Shown one piece after another: positions 36,035 through 51,680 of a stretch of DNA of 64,000 bases. The translations under genes and the position numbers were made by a program. The notes beneath the pieces are model-generated. The model did no database searches and had not been told where the DNA came from. It was given only the letters and a program-made list of their open reading frames with translations. Position 1 is the first letter of the stretch; each line of letters opens with the position of its first letter. Source of the DNA: Elysia chlorotica. Lineage: Eukaryota > Mollusca > Gastropoda > Plakobranchidae. The DNA is taken from contig RQTK01000001.1 in assembly GCA_003991915.1 (NCBI GenBank), forward strand, positions 845,737 through 909,736, read 5' to 3'.

Positions 36035-37265
36035 TTGGGGGGTTGTTTGTTTGTCTTTTTCGGATGTGAATTATAACAATTAATTTGTAGATCAATCATT
36101 GTGGGTTTTTTCATTGAATGTTTTTTAGCCTTGACAATAATATCAATTATATTGGTAAATTGAACTGCTACAATGCGCTCTCAATTTCGTATCAAATTCA
36201 GTTGTTTTGTCCTCCACATACAAGTCTGTCCAAAGATAAGCCTCTGAAACAAATTCAACTTCACTCACTGCCTTTCGTGATAGTCTAGTGTTGTTTTTTT
36301 CACTTCACTTCAAATATCCATGAATGTTTTTCATTTAAAAAGTATTTTGACCAGTTCTTCAAACAAACATCGTGCCATTGATTTAAAAAAAAGGATTAAC
36401 AGAGAGGAAATGCGTGACAACATAATAGTAGAATTTGGGGTTCAATAAGATTGATCAGCGTCGAATTACCAGAAAATGTAATACGATTTAAACTGTAACC
36501 TCTAAACAAGTGAGGTACATGTATAAACAAATAGACATTTTAAATTGATCAATACTCCACAAAATTGATATTGTTCTGATTACACTGTTGCGTGACTTTG
36601 TCATTCAAACAGTATCAGTGTCTCTTTCGGAAACTAAGCACAAGATTCTCTTCAATAATAGTGTTTTGTTTTGTTTGTTGTTGTTGTTTTTAATGAAAAT
36701 GAATTGCATATCATTAGAAATTACTACTGGTAAAAAGATATTTTCTCCTAGAAAAAAAGAATTAAATAATAGTTAGTTTTAAACCAAACTGGAAAAGTGT
36801 ATAATTCGTACATGTTTGTTAAAATAATTATATTCTAAGTGTTACACGTTATCACATTTTCTACAAATTCAATTGCAAATTGGCATGCATAACTGATACT
36901 TAAGAGCAGGGGTTTGCTGCGTTTAGACGTGCTAAGCAAAGTTTATCACAAATTAACACCTTGGTCTCTCGCTACTCCTTTGCAGACGACACCATCCTCT
37001 AGAAAATCGATTGGTAAACTTTCACCACACATATTACATTTATTTCTTTTAAAAGAAGAGTTTTCAGAAATGTAAAGTTGGATGTTTTTTTGGGGAACTA
37101 CAAGTAGTTCTTTTTTCATACTGTTTTAAGACCGACAAAAACAGATTGTAAATACAGATGTTTGGTTATGTAATAATTTTCGTGCTGCCCTAGTAAACAA
37201 AAGTGATGGACACAAGGTTGAAATACATAATTATTATTTGTTTTCCTGTCTCTTCTAAAGGAGGG
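36035..37265. other. AT-rich DNA with a possible RT motif scrap
   Basis: No gene is seen. At about 36975-37002 one plus frame reads RYSFADDTIL before a stop, which resembles the reverse transcriptase catalytic motif. No other LINE motif lies alongside it. Confidence 0.4.
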
Positions 37266-37267
37266 TA

Positions 37268-37520
37268 GGGAAACAAACTCGAGATACGATATTTTTGCAC
37301 TGAAATGTATGTGGTACGGTAGCACTGACTGAGCCATGCCCTTCACTCTAACCCGCGCTGCGCTAATTCTATCAATAGAACAATATACAGAAAGTAATGG
37401 TATGTCGTATCAGTCACATTTTTGAAAAGCAGAATATGCTATCTCGATATACGATAGTTTGGAACTCAAGAGTAAACTATATTAGTATTGTAACTAGATG
37501 ATACAATAGTTTGATTTCCA
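37268..37520. mobile_element. Possible foldback element (family M2)
   Basis: The left end GGAAACAAACTCGAGATACG and the right end GATACAATAGTTTGATTTCC are imperfect reverse complements. They resemble the arms of the element at 39010-39170. No coding capacity. The assignment is tentative. Confidence 0.35.
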
Positions 37521-37560
37521 ATTCATAAAGATTTTATTGAAGTGAAAGCATAGACGATAT

Positions 37561-37606
37561 GAAGATACACTCGTGTTTAAAGTGAAGATACACTCGTGTT
37601 GAAAGT
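37561..37606. repeat. 23-bp tandem duplication
   Basis: GAAGATACACTCGTGTT plus 6 bases occurs twice in a row. Confidence 0.9.
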
Positions 37607-38085
37607 AACAACAGAAGGCATCCTATTTTCTTTAACGAAATATGACTGAATATAAGACGCCGTGCTAAATATCATTCAAGACTATACGGCTGGGTTTAAT
37701 TTTTTTAAGTTACCTTTTAGAATAACTTTTTTAAACGTGTGTGTAGGGTACTGTCTCGCACACAAGAAAAACTAATGATCAACGTGGATAAAAACGTCTG
37801 TTTACGATGAAAATATAGAAATGTTATTTGTTTAAAAAAAGCTTCAAATATTTTAATCATTCCTCCTTTTCTGAAGTTATAGTATATTAAGATGCTTTTA
37901 TTTTATTAATGCTGCATTTTTTCTTATTTCTACAATTATAAGAAAAATCAAAGACAATACACGTGGGTGTATTACAGTTTTTACACATCATTGTGAGTGA
38001 GTGTCGGGGTAGGGGGTTGTGGGGAAAGTGATTCAAAGACTGAGAGTACAGAAAAAGACACAACAAGATGAAATGCGTAGAGAGC
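37607..38085. other. AT-rich DNA, no gene recognised
   Basis: Nothing identifiable. The ORFs ending here continue into the GA array. Confidence 0.5.
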
Positions 38086-38110
38086 GTAAGATAGAGAGAG
38101 GAGAGAAATG

Positions 38111-38148
<38 letters not shown>

Positions 38149-38302
38149 CAGAGAGAACAAGACAGAGAAAGAGAGACAGGCAGATAGAGAAAGAGAGAGA
38201 GACAGAGAGAACAAGAGAGAGAGAGAAAGAGAGACAGGCAGATAGAGAAATACAGAGAGATAGAGTGAGGCAGGGAGAAAAAAAACACAGAAAGAGAGAG
38301 GG
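38086..38302. repeat. GA-rich array with internal duplication
   Basis: Imperfect GA array. A GAGACAGGCAGATAGAGAAA block occurs at about 38172 and again at about 38231, showing expansion of a longer unit. Leu/Ser/Cys-rich ORFs are artefacts. Confidence 0.9.
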
Positions 38303-38685
38303 AGATTAGAGCAGGATGATTGTGATTTGTGTTCCAATCAACTAATGAAACCCTCTACGTGACTGTTATGGGTAAAAGAAAAGTATACACGTACCTGTTA
38401 ACAGTGTAACTTAGTCTATATTAATGTTAAACATTACCTTGTTTATTACGAGTATGTTTTCATCAGAGTGAGAACCCCATTTGGATAAGAATTCCTTATG
38501 TACGTCTAAACCCACGTGTTAGAAGATTAAATACATTGCGAGAAAATTATAACATAGAGAAGGTGTAGTATATTTGATATAGAAACACCACTATGGTAAA
38601 TGCTCTGTGTTTTTGTTATCTGGTTTTTAATTGACTTAGGTTTCCTTTTCTCTCTTTGTCTGTCTTTCTTCTCTATGCACTAATA
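38303..38685. other. AT-rich DNA, no gene recognised
   Basis: No coding signal. Confidence 0.5.
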
Positions 38686-38697
38686 AGTTGTTGTTGG

Positions 38698-38762
<65 letters not shown>
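38686..38762. repeat. (GTT)n microsatellite
   Basis: About 25 nearly perfect GTT units. Confidence 0.95.
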
Positions 38763-39009
38763 TCAGTTGAAAAAAGAAAAGTACAATTACAAGTGATTTG
38801 AACTGAATTATGTCTGAAAAGTGTAAAAAGCAGGACCACATCATGTCCATCTTAATATTAAATAGTGAACCGAAATAGCTCAGAAGCGTAGTCTATGGAA
38901 GAGTGTTTAACGCCATTCGATAATTTCAGAAAGTATATTAAAAGTAGCATCCTTCTAAAAATAAGTAGTATTGTTTCTAGAAACCATCTAATAGAATTGG
39001 TTTCTCTGG

Positions 39010-39170
39010 TGGCAAGCAAACTAATGTACGAGATATCAACAACTCGTATCTTCAGATACAATACGTCATTGAACGTGCACGAGTATCGTATCTCTTGATA
39101 CCATAGTTTGCTTTCCAAGCAAAGAAGTAGTTATCGTAAGAAGTAGTTACTATAGTTTGCTTGCCAAACA
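39010..39170. mobile_element. Foldback element (family M2)
   Basis: The left arm (about 39010-39050, GGCAAGCAAACTAATG then ACGAGATATC) is an imperfect reverse complement of the right arm (about 39080-39119, ending ATACCATAGTTTGCTTTCC). A second version of the right end (TATAGTTTGCTTGCC) follows at 39151-39165. The overlapping short ORFs on both strands fit a palindrome, not genes. Confidence 0.5.
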
Positions 39171-39351
39171 ATCAAAGGCAAAATATCAGTAGCACAAGCA
39201 TCAAATCAAGTAATATTGACTTACACCGTCTAGTTCAAACTTTCAAAACCCTAGTGTCGATATTGGCTGAATAAGTCCGGTTTGTTTTTTCCTGAAAAGC
39301 GGCCATTATTCGATACGATACTTTGCTTCCTTACCCTCACTTAACTCTCTC

Positions 39352-39660
<309 letters not shown>

Positions 39661-39887
39661 TTTGTCATTCTGTCCATATACCACTATATCGATTCATGTC
39701 TTCATTTGTTTGATTTCTCTTTTTAACCTGTTTCGCTCGATTACACTGTACGCTATTTTGTTTGAGTTGGGGTCTTCTGAAGTACAGTGCAATAAACTGA
39801 AAGATTTTCGAAGACTGCTTGTAGGCATAAGAGATTGGTGGACAAAAAAAGAAATAGTTAGTAACACAGGTACATGTATATCTTGAA

Positions 39888-40017
39888 AAAGAGAGACAGA
39901 CCAACAGAGACACGCAAATAAAAGACAAACAGAGACAGAGCTAGTCGGAGACAGACAGACATATAGACAAACAGACAGACAGAGACGGGCAGAGACCGAT
40001 AATAGGTAATCAGAGAA

Positions 40018-40052
<35 letters not shown>

Positions 40053-40060
40053 GAGAGAGA
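39888..40060. repeat. GACA-rich and (GA)n array
   Basis: Imperfect GACA/GAGA units ending in a pure GA run at about 40022-40050. Confidence 0.9.
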
Positions 40061-40385
40061 TCTTGATTAAAACACACGAAGAGAGTCATCATTATGCGTT
40101 GCGTGATTTAAGAATATACGCAGCTAGGTCTCTCCAGTTAAACTTAAGCATTAATTTTTCATATAAGAAAATGTTTCGATTCTTTAAAGTGGAAGTTCAT
40201 AGGAAGAGGCTATTTGTCCGGCAGTCATCAATGCGTGTCAAGATAGTACAGCAAAAGGTACCTAGATCCCGATAAAGTTACAAACGGAACTCCTGGACTC
40301 AGACCGTGTCATGTTACTGGCAACGACCAAACCAGTAGGAAAGTTCATCGACCAGCGTGTGGCTCTAAACATACCCTTTCGTGTA

Positions 40386-40597
40386 ACTACTACCACCACC
40401 AATAGTACTACTATTACCACCACCAATAGTACTACTACTACCACCACCACTAGTACTACTACCATCACCACTAGTACTACTACCACCACCACTAGTACTA
40501 CTACCACCACCACTAGTACTACTACCACCACCACTAGTACTACTACCACCACCACTAGTACTACTACCACCACCACTAGTACTACTACCACCACCAC
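40386..40597. repeat. 21-bp minisatellite
   Basis: About ten units of AGTACTACTACCACCACCAC plus T; the first ones are 24 bases with ATT/AAT variants, the later ones almost identical. The unit is a multiple of three, so both strands stay open (Ser/Thr-rich or Val/Leu-rich), but this is a repeat rather than a gene. Confidence 0.9.
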
Positions 40598-40600
40598 AGA

Positions 40601-40640
40601 CATTTTGCGTCGGTAGCCGATGTTCTACCCCAGGGCAACC
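40601..40640 (-). mobile_element. SINE head fragment (family A)
   Basis: TTTTGCGTCGGTAGCCGATG followed by TTCTACCCCAGGGC matches the tRNA-like head at 51330-51370 (minus strand) nearly base for base. It abuts the end of the 21-bp minisatellite. The SINE body is not found next to it. Confidence 0.65.
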
Positions 40641-41158
40641 GCGACACCCAGAACTGGTCGTAAGAAAATGCGATGACGTAGGCTTACATTAACGCTACAC
40701 TTACTGTCACTGTCTTTATAACAATGGTGTCTAAATATGCCAAAGTACTCATGAATTGGATAAAAAAGTCGCATATTAAGAATTATAAAAAGGAACATTA
40801 TGAAAATACGAATTCGTTTTTGTGGTCTTCACTAGTGTATATCGGTTGTCTTATTTCGTTCATTGCACATATAGAAACATTTCCATTGCATCGACGATGG
40901 TGAACTGTAATTTTTAAGCTAAGACGTGCTCATTAATGTGCGACATATTCAGAGTTTATGGACAGGAGTATTTAGATCTAGCTGGATTAGCTTTCTGTGA
41001 CGCAATCTACAGAGCAATCTCATTAAAACAGGGCACTCGCTGTCCAACGCTGCTCTGTGCCATAAATATGATGATTGCAATATCTTTATCATTACAAGCT
41101 TTTCAGGGCCAAATCAATAAATGGTATGGACCTTTAAGGTCCAGTTTTTTTCTGTTTT
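40641..41158. other. No gene recognised
   Basis: The plus-strand frame at 40936-41196 has an initial part of ordinary composition (LDLAGLAFCDAIYRAISL), but no family or splice signals are recognised and it ends in a GTTT repeat. Confidence 0.4.
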
Positions 41159-41275
41159 GTTTGTCTTTTTGTCTGTTTGTTTGTTTGTTTGTTTGATGTT
41201 GTTTTTTGATGTTGTTAATGTTGTTGTTTTTGTTTTTGTTGTTGTTGTTGATGTTTGTTTGTTTTGTTGTTTTTC
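41159..41275. repeat. (GTTT)n and (GTT)n tract
   Basis: GTTT units, then GTT/GAT/TTT mixed units. Confidence 0.85.
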
Positions 41276-42020
41276 TTTTTGTATCCTTGAACTTACTTTG
41301 TCTCTTCCATGAAAGGGCAGTTATGTAAAGAATCTCAAAGGGCACTGTCGTCTCTTTTCTAATGACTATGGAGCATATCCACAGAAAAAAGTGGTGAAAT
41401 GATATTTCAAATCAGGATAGTTATAAAGACAACATGCAACAAATTGTTCACACTAGGTGCTTAATCATATAGCACAACTTGAGAAAATAAATGAAAACCC
41501 GATGTGACATGAATGCAAAAACCATCGTCGAATTACATGACCTGGACTGTCAGAGAATTTCACTTAAAGAAAAGAGTGTCTTTGACTCTTGAATGTTCTT
41601 CAAATGTTATATTAATTTGTTACATGTCCAAACTCCAGACATTAGCCTTTCCAGGTTTCCAAACTAGTTTTTTTTTTTCACATAAAGTCATTATCTCTAT
41701 GGATTTAATTTGGATTGACATCATGCACTGCTCAAACCTGTTCCCATGCGGGTATCGGGGTGAGCCTTGAGGCATCAGAACTTGGAACTTGTTAAGTTAT
41801 AAATCTCTCTCATTTCATTGGAGATTTTGTTTGACAATTCTTCTTTTCAAACAGTCTTAGTCTGTTGTAAAAGGTGACATGAACGAGCACATGAAATGAG
41901 CAAATTAAAAAATAACCATAACATGTTCAGTGGTATACTTGACTTAACATTGATCATTGCGTTTGTGTTCTTTCAAACGAGAAACTAAGCTGAGTAAAAA
42001 ATAATTAATGACACTATAAA
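41276..42020. other. AT-rich DNA, no gene recognised
   Basis: An 85-codon plus-strand frame (41513-41770) has no recognised domain. Confidence 0.5.
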
Positions 42021-42021
42021 A

Positions 42022-42041
42022 CTTTTTGTTGTTGGTGGTGG

Positions 42042-42073
<32 letters not shown>

Positions 42074-42085
42074 GTTTGTTTGTTT
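42022..42085. repeat. (GTT)n and (GTTT)n tract
   Basis: About 12 GTT units preceded by GGT and followed by three GTTT units. Confidence 0.9.
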
Positions 42086-42449
42086 TTAGATTGTCTCATG
42101 CTTTGAACTTAAGTTTTTTAATGGGGAAAAGTTACGTCTTGAAAACATCTATGATTTCCAATACCTGACTAATGGAGTAAAAAACTAGGATGGAAGAATG
42201 GAATATCCGAGTGGATATAATTATAATAATGTGTGTACTTCAAAGATCAATGTGGTGTTTATAAAAACTTATGACTTGAGAATTACTCACATTTAATGTT
42301 CATTTCGACAATTCGTTCAAAAGGAATGTTGTTCGCAGCACCTCAAATTAAAAATACTTCTACCTCTATCACTATCTCTCAACGTCTCTCTGTAAAAATA
42401 CCCGAGTCTCCATCTCTGCATGTCTGTTTTGTTTTTCTGTTTCTGTCTC

Positions 42450-42574
42450 TATTTCTCTCTCTATCTGTCTATCTATTTACTCATGTATTTATCTTTCTAT
42501 ATTATGTCTATCTATTTATCATCCTATTGATCTATCTATCTATTTATCCTCCTATCTATCTTTCTACCCATCTG

Positions 42575-42637
<63 letters not shown>

Positions 42638-42660
42638 GCCTATCTACCTATCATACCTCT
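42450..42660. repeat. (TATC)n array
   Basis: Imperfect TC/TATT leading into about 17 perfect TATC units (about 42570-42638). Confidence 0.95.
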
Positions 42661-42835
42661 CGTGTCTCTTTCATAAATCTTACTCTCCGTAACGTTCTAT
42701 TTTATCTGTCTTCCTGTGAACAATCATTTTCAATTCATAGATTAAAGTTTTACCCGTTGTCTTATTTTAATTAGTTGGTTTTAGTCCGAATACGGGCGAT
42801 AGAGCATCAATATTGACATCGAGACGGCCAACACA

Positions 42836-42873
42836 GAGCGAGGAGAGAGAGAAATAGAGAGAGAGAGAGAAAT

Positions 42874-42908
<35 letters not shown>

Positions 42909-42936
42909 AGAATGAGATAAAAAATAATTCGAAACA

Positions 42937-42980
<44 letters not shown>
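42836..42980. repeat. (GA)n array, two blocks
   Basis: GA blocks at about 42840-42900 and 42941-42980 separated by poly-G and AT-rich sequence. Confidence 0.95.
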
Positions 42981-42983
<3 letters not shown>

Positions 42984-43036
42984 ATTGAGAAGCACAAACA
43001 CTTCATCAATTATAGCAGCGAGTCAATTATTGAGCC

Positions 43037-43273
43037 ACTCTATATAGTTAATAAATAGCTATAGTCGTTCAGACTCTATATAATTAATAATAGTCGTTCA
43101 GACTCTATATAATAAACAATAGTCGTTCAGGCTATGTATAATTAATAATAGTCGTTTAGACTCTATATAATTAATAATAGTCGTTCAAACTCTACATAAA
43201 ATAATATTAGTCGTTCAAACTCTATATAATTAATAATAGTAGTTCAGACTCTATATGATTAATAATAGTCGTT
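43037..43273. repeat. 29-bp minisatellite
   Basis: Around eight units built on TAGTCGTTCAGACTCTATAT plus AATTAATAA, with scattered substitutions and small indels. It lies just upstream of the large tandem duplication. Confidence 0.9.
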
Positions 43274-43370
43274 ATGAATGGTATAAGACGATCCCATACT
43301 CGACATTGTAATGGCAAGATGTACGTTGTCATCATATAATGCATAATTATAAACGTACAATATTAAAAAA

Positions 43371-44903
43371 ATGGACGGGCGACCGATATATCTCGTGTGA
43401 CATAGTGTACAAATAAACGTTTATACAACCATATTTTTGTATTATGTATTATCCTTTAATCACATTCACACCGAACTATTCTATATCTATTATAAGAACC
43501 GAACTCTGTACAACTGACGAATGATTCAGTTTGTACATCTGTAAAATAATGATGATACCGTCTTGAGTTTCTTGACGCACCATTATTTGTAGGTGTGCAC
43601 ACGTTCAACCAAGGGTCCATATAGTTTTCTTTCCATGGTATGTTCTTCTGACCAATATTTGTAAAATGTTTTTACAGTTTACTTTTAAATTTAATTATAG
43701 GAGACACACTTCAAATTATTTTTGGCAAACTTATTGATTAATAACTTAATAATATGTTTTAGAAAAATGTTGTGGAGACTAATACATAAATAACATTGAG
43801 ATAATACTTTTTGTCTAAGAAATAGAAATTATTTTTTATTCTGTGTTTTTTTTTAAACCAGTCTTCTTTGATTCTCTCAAAGTTAAGTACCCTCACGTTG
43901 AGCTATCGGGATATGTCCCCTTTTAGTGATTTTTTTGTGAAAATGTTTTATAATGGTTATTATTTATTAAATAACGTAGGAACTATAGCAGCTTCACTCC
44001 AAATTTAATTTGAAAAATGTTTACCTATTTCGCCACATATACCATATTCCTATTTGATTAAAACCAACCATCTTGATATAAAAAGACAGAAAGAAAAAGA
44101 CTGTATGCGATCCTATTTTGTATGCAGATGATAATGATATACATATCACGAGGAGAAGAAACACAATTAAATGGAAAAGTTACTCTATAGCGTTTATAGC
44201 GGTAGTCTTCATGCATGTGGCTACATCAAAACTTTATGTTGATTGTTGCGATATCAGGAAAGTATTGGGGTCTCATATCTGCTATGTTTTTTATACGGGG
44301 GTCATATTTCTTATTTGTTAAAATTAATTTAGCTTTAATGAATAAATTATTTAAATGTGGGCGATATATTTATCGAGATGTTAAACAAAATTAGGCATTT
44401 TTGAGCGTTTTCAGTGGTCCGATTACAGTTTCCACCAAAAATGTATAATTATTGCGACATCGGTAAGCTCTAAAAGCGCATTATCTGAACATGTAGAGAC
44501 AAGGAAAGGAGATAATTTCTCCAGAAGGTTAGACCGTCTCCTTATCTAGCCCCTCAGGCTGTAAGCCAGGAACAATGAGGTCGCTTGGGCCAAAAACATT
44601 AATTGGAAGCGGCACCTGAAACGGAACAGACTCTCACCAGTATTGATTTTCCCAATTTGGCTTCTCTCTTTTTCTTTACCTAATTGGCAATAAAAGTATG
44701 TAAGACATGTCGATGTCATGTTACAAGAAATATCGTGTTCCTTAAGTCGTGACTGTAGAATTAAACTTGCGCGCTTTTGTGAAGGGAACAAATTTGGTTT
44801 GAACTTTAAATTTAATTTTGTTGGTGCCATCAAGCTATTTCACATTCTCGTATCTCACGTCAAATTGTACTTTCAGGTTGCGCTTAACTTACTAAACTCC
44901 AAA
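43371..44903. repeat. Large tandem duplication, copy 1 (1.53 kb)
   Basis: This runs from ATGGACGGGCGACCGATATA to the end of TTACTAAACTCC followed by a poly-A run. It holds short chance ORFs (44118-44321 plus, 44546-44833 minus) with no recognised family. The 44118 frame begins MYADD, but without any surrounding reverse transcriptase motif. No gene is called. Confidence 0.95.
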
Positions 44904-44909
44904 AAAAAA

Positions 44910-46523
44910 ATGGACGGGCGACCGATATATCTCGTGTGAAATAGTGTACAAATAAACGTTTATACAACCATATTTTTGTATTATGTATTATCCTTTGTTG
45001 ACATTCACACCGAACTATTCTATATCTATTATAAGAACCGAACTCTGTACAACTGATGAATGATCAGTTTGTACATCAGTAAAATAATGATGATACTGTC
45101 TTGAGTTTCTTGACGCACCATTTGTAGGTGTGAACACGTTTTTATAACAGCATAACTGGCAAGACGAATGCGTCGACATAAAACGTTTTTAATGATTATT
45201 TTAAAAATCCAAGAAACCAATAGTATAGACTTCACAGTGTTTTAAAACACTAGGCACAGTCTCGAAAAATAATCAGTAGATTTTCCTTTTCAATGGAGCT
45301 ACGTAAATTTTTACCGTTCACTTATAAATTTCATCATAGGAGACACACTTCAAATGATTTTTGGCAAACTTATTGATTAATAACTTAATAATATGTTTTA
45401 GAAAAATGTATGTACATAAATAACATAGAGATAATACTTATAATCTAAGAAATAGAAATAATATTTATTCTGGGTTTTTTTAATCAGTCTTCTTTGATTC
45501 TCTCAAACTGAAGTACCCTCACGTTGAGCTATCTGGATATGCCCCCTTTTAGCGATTTTTATGTGAAATAGTCTATTATTATTATTTATTATATAACCCT
45601 CGAAAAATAGTAGCTTTATTCGAGGTTTAATTTGAAAATGTTTACTTATTTAGTACATTTTTATACCATATTCCTATTTGATTAAAATCAACTATTTTAA
45701 TATAAAAAAGAAGGAAAAAAAGTGTATGCGATCCTATTTTGTATGCAGATGATAATAATATACATATCACGAGGAGAAGAAACACAATTAAATGGAAAGG
45801 TTACTCTATAGCGTTTATAGCCGTCGTCTTCATGCAGGTGGTTACATCCAAACTGTTTGTTGATTGTTGCGATATCAGTAAAGTATTGGGGTCTCATATC
45901 TGCTATGTTTTTTATACGGGGGTCATATTTCTTATTTGTTAAAATTAATTTAGCTTTAATGAATAAATTATTTAAATGTGGGCGATATATTTATCGAGAT
46001 GTTAAACAAAATTAGGCATTTTTGAGCGTTTTCAGTGGTCCGATTACAGTTTCCACCAAAAATGTATAATTATTGCGACATCGGTAAGCTCTAAAAGCGC
46101 ATTATCTGAACATGTAGAGACAAGGAAAGGAGATAATTTCCCCAGAAGGTTAGACCGTCTCCTTATCTAGCCCCTCAGGCTGTAAGCCAGGAACAATGAG
46201 GTCGCTTGGGCCAAAAACATTAATTGGAAGCGGCACCTGACACGGAACAGACTCTCACCAGTATTGATTTTCCCAATTTGGCTTCTTTCTTTTTCTTCAC
46301 CTAATTGGCAATAAAAGTATGTAAGACATGTCGATGTCATGTTACAAGAAATATCGTGTTCCTCAAGTCGTGACTGTAGAATTAAACTTGCGCGCTTTTG
46401 TGAAGGGAACAAATTTGGTTTGAACTTTAAATTTAATTTTGTTGGTGCCATCAAGCTATTTCACATTCTCGTATCTCACGTCAAATTGTACTTTCAGGTT
46501 GCGCTTAACTTACTAAACTCCAA
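44910..46523. repeat. Large tandem duplication, copy 2 (1.61 kb)
   Basis: Same orientation as copy 1, joined through the poly-A run at 44901-44910. The offset is 1539 at the start and 1621 from about 45739 onward. Roughly 45131-45330 replaces a shorter, unrelated stretch at about 43610-43690. The last 580 bases are almost identical (five mismatches counted), while the middle is clearly more diverged. Confidence 0.95.
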
Positions 46524-46716
46524 ATGTGTGTTGGTTTCTTATTTTTAGTCCTGCACTTTTCGAATTCAATTTGTAAGGAAAAGGTACAGAAAATAACGAC
46601 TGTTTTCATTTTTTCGCAACATAACATTAGAAAAAGAAATTCAGATTACATTTCCTTTGGGATTTTTCATTTACCCAATCTACATAATTATACTAAGTAT
46701 GTCGACCACCACGTCA
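46524..46716. other. AT-rich spacer
   Basis: No gene is seen. The 66-codon frame at 46524-46724 has no domain. Confidence 0.5.
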
Positions 46717-46795
46717 TGAGGTAGGATTAGTGGTTATCGTCTTGGGAAGGCTATTTACATGTTCTTGTGTCGGTCGTCAGTTCCACTATGCACAC
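46717..46795 (+). mobile_element. Possible tRNA-derived SINE head, degraded
   Basis: GTAGGATTAGTGGTTATCGT followed by CTTGGGAAGGC resembles a tRNA-like D-arm and anticodon region, with a weak box B-like CAGTTCCAC about 46 bases later. Both boxes deviate from consensus. Confidence 0.3.
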
Positions 46796-46928
46796 GTTTT
46801 TAAAAATGTTTGTTATTAATTTGTTGTGTTCTTTGTGTTCTTTATGTTATTAACTATAATTTCAGTGTCTCACCCTGCTTCATCATCGTAGTTTGCGATT
46901 AAAATTCGTTCAGCATCAACAGCAGCAG

Positions 46929-50970
<4,042 letters not shown>

Positions 50971-51113
50971 CCATCATCATAACTATCGAAGGATAAAAAC
51001 GAGCCAAAGAGACCATCCCCTGGGGCTGTGGAGAAAACAGCCGGCCATGGAGAGCGTGCGGTCGTTGCTCCTGTGGGCCGGAGTCTGGCTTATACTGCAG
51101 GAGATCCCAGTCG
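50971..51113 (+). CDS. Putative exon encoding a signal peptide
   Basis: The exon is preceded by a good splice acceptor (T-rich tract ending ATTATTTTCAG at 50970) and followed by a good donor (TCG/GTAAGC, 51111-51119). ATG at 51047-51049 sits in a strong context (GGCCATGG) with no upstream ATG in the exon. It encodes MESVRSLLLWAGVWLILQEI followed by PV and ends in phase 1 (67 coding bases). Arg5 followed by the hydrophobic run LLLWAGVWLIL is a typical secretory signal peptide or signal anchor, so the product would enter the secretory pathway. 50971-51046 would be 5' untranslated, although that frame is also open. No other exon of the gene was found and the protein family is unknown. Confidence 0.6.
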
Positions 51114-51122
51114 GTAAGCATG

Positions 51123-51388
51123 TTGATAATTGTGACTTGGTTTAACGTCGAACGTCAGCACTATATAGGCTATACTGCGGACGGACCCCAAGACTGACGT
51201 CTCACAATTTTATGTGCTGCCACACACAAAAAAGGGCGGCGGGGATACCATGACTCCTGTCTTAGTCGTTCATATTAAACTGACACCGACCCAACCAGTA
51301 GGGAGCGCAATCGCCAGGGGTCGAACCCGGACCTTTTGCGTCGGAAGCCGATGTTCTACCCCAGAGCCACCCCCTCCCCTCCTCCCTC
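51123..51388 (-). mobile_element. SINE, full length, inserted next to a splice donor
   Basis: On the minus strand the head reads GGTGGCTCTGGGGTAGAAC, the box B is GGGTTCGACCC, and the body and GACGTTAAACC tail match the other family A copies. It is flanked by TCGGTAAGCATG (51111-51122) and TCGGTAAACATG (51389-51400), which look like a 12-base target-site duplication with one mismatch. The left repeat contains the donor of the exon at 50971-51113. The ORFs on both strands within it are SINE sequence. Confidence 0.85.
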
Positions 51389-51480
51389 TCGGTAAACATG
51401 GCCTCATTGGTGTGGATTGTATTGGTGCGGCGGGAAAAGGACACATGTTATCAGAGAACGACTACAGTATTGTGTGATCT

Positions 51481-51594
51481 CGCCCCTCTGCCTCTGTCTC
51501 TGTGTGTCTTTATCTTTCTCTCTCTCACTGCCTCTCTCTGTCTATATGTCTATTTGCCTGTGTCTCCCTCTCTCTACGACTCTCTATGTTTGTA

Positions 51595-51663
<69 letters not shown>

Positions 51664-51680
51664 ACTCTCTCTCTCGCTCA
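51481..51680. repeat. TCTG/TC array
   Basis: Imperfect pyrimidine repeats ending in about 60 bases of TC (51601-51657). Three overlapping Leu/Ser-rich ORFs are artefacts. Confidence 0.95.

Noticed and set aside
40262-40616. Two 100-codon ORFs, Val/Leu-rich (minus) and Thr/Ser-rich (plus)
   Set aside because: Both are translations of the 21-bp minisatellite.
40386-43273. Regular repeats that might suggest a CRISPR array
   Set aside because: The repeats are contiguous or AT-rich minisatellites without unique spacers, in a eukaryotic context with no cas genes.
44118-44321. MYADD start resembling a reverse transcriptase motif, repeated at 45739
   Set aside because: No other RT motif flanks it, and the six residue differences between the two copies show no sign of protein-level constraint. 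It is part of the DNA duplication.
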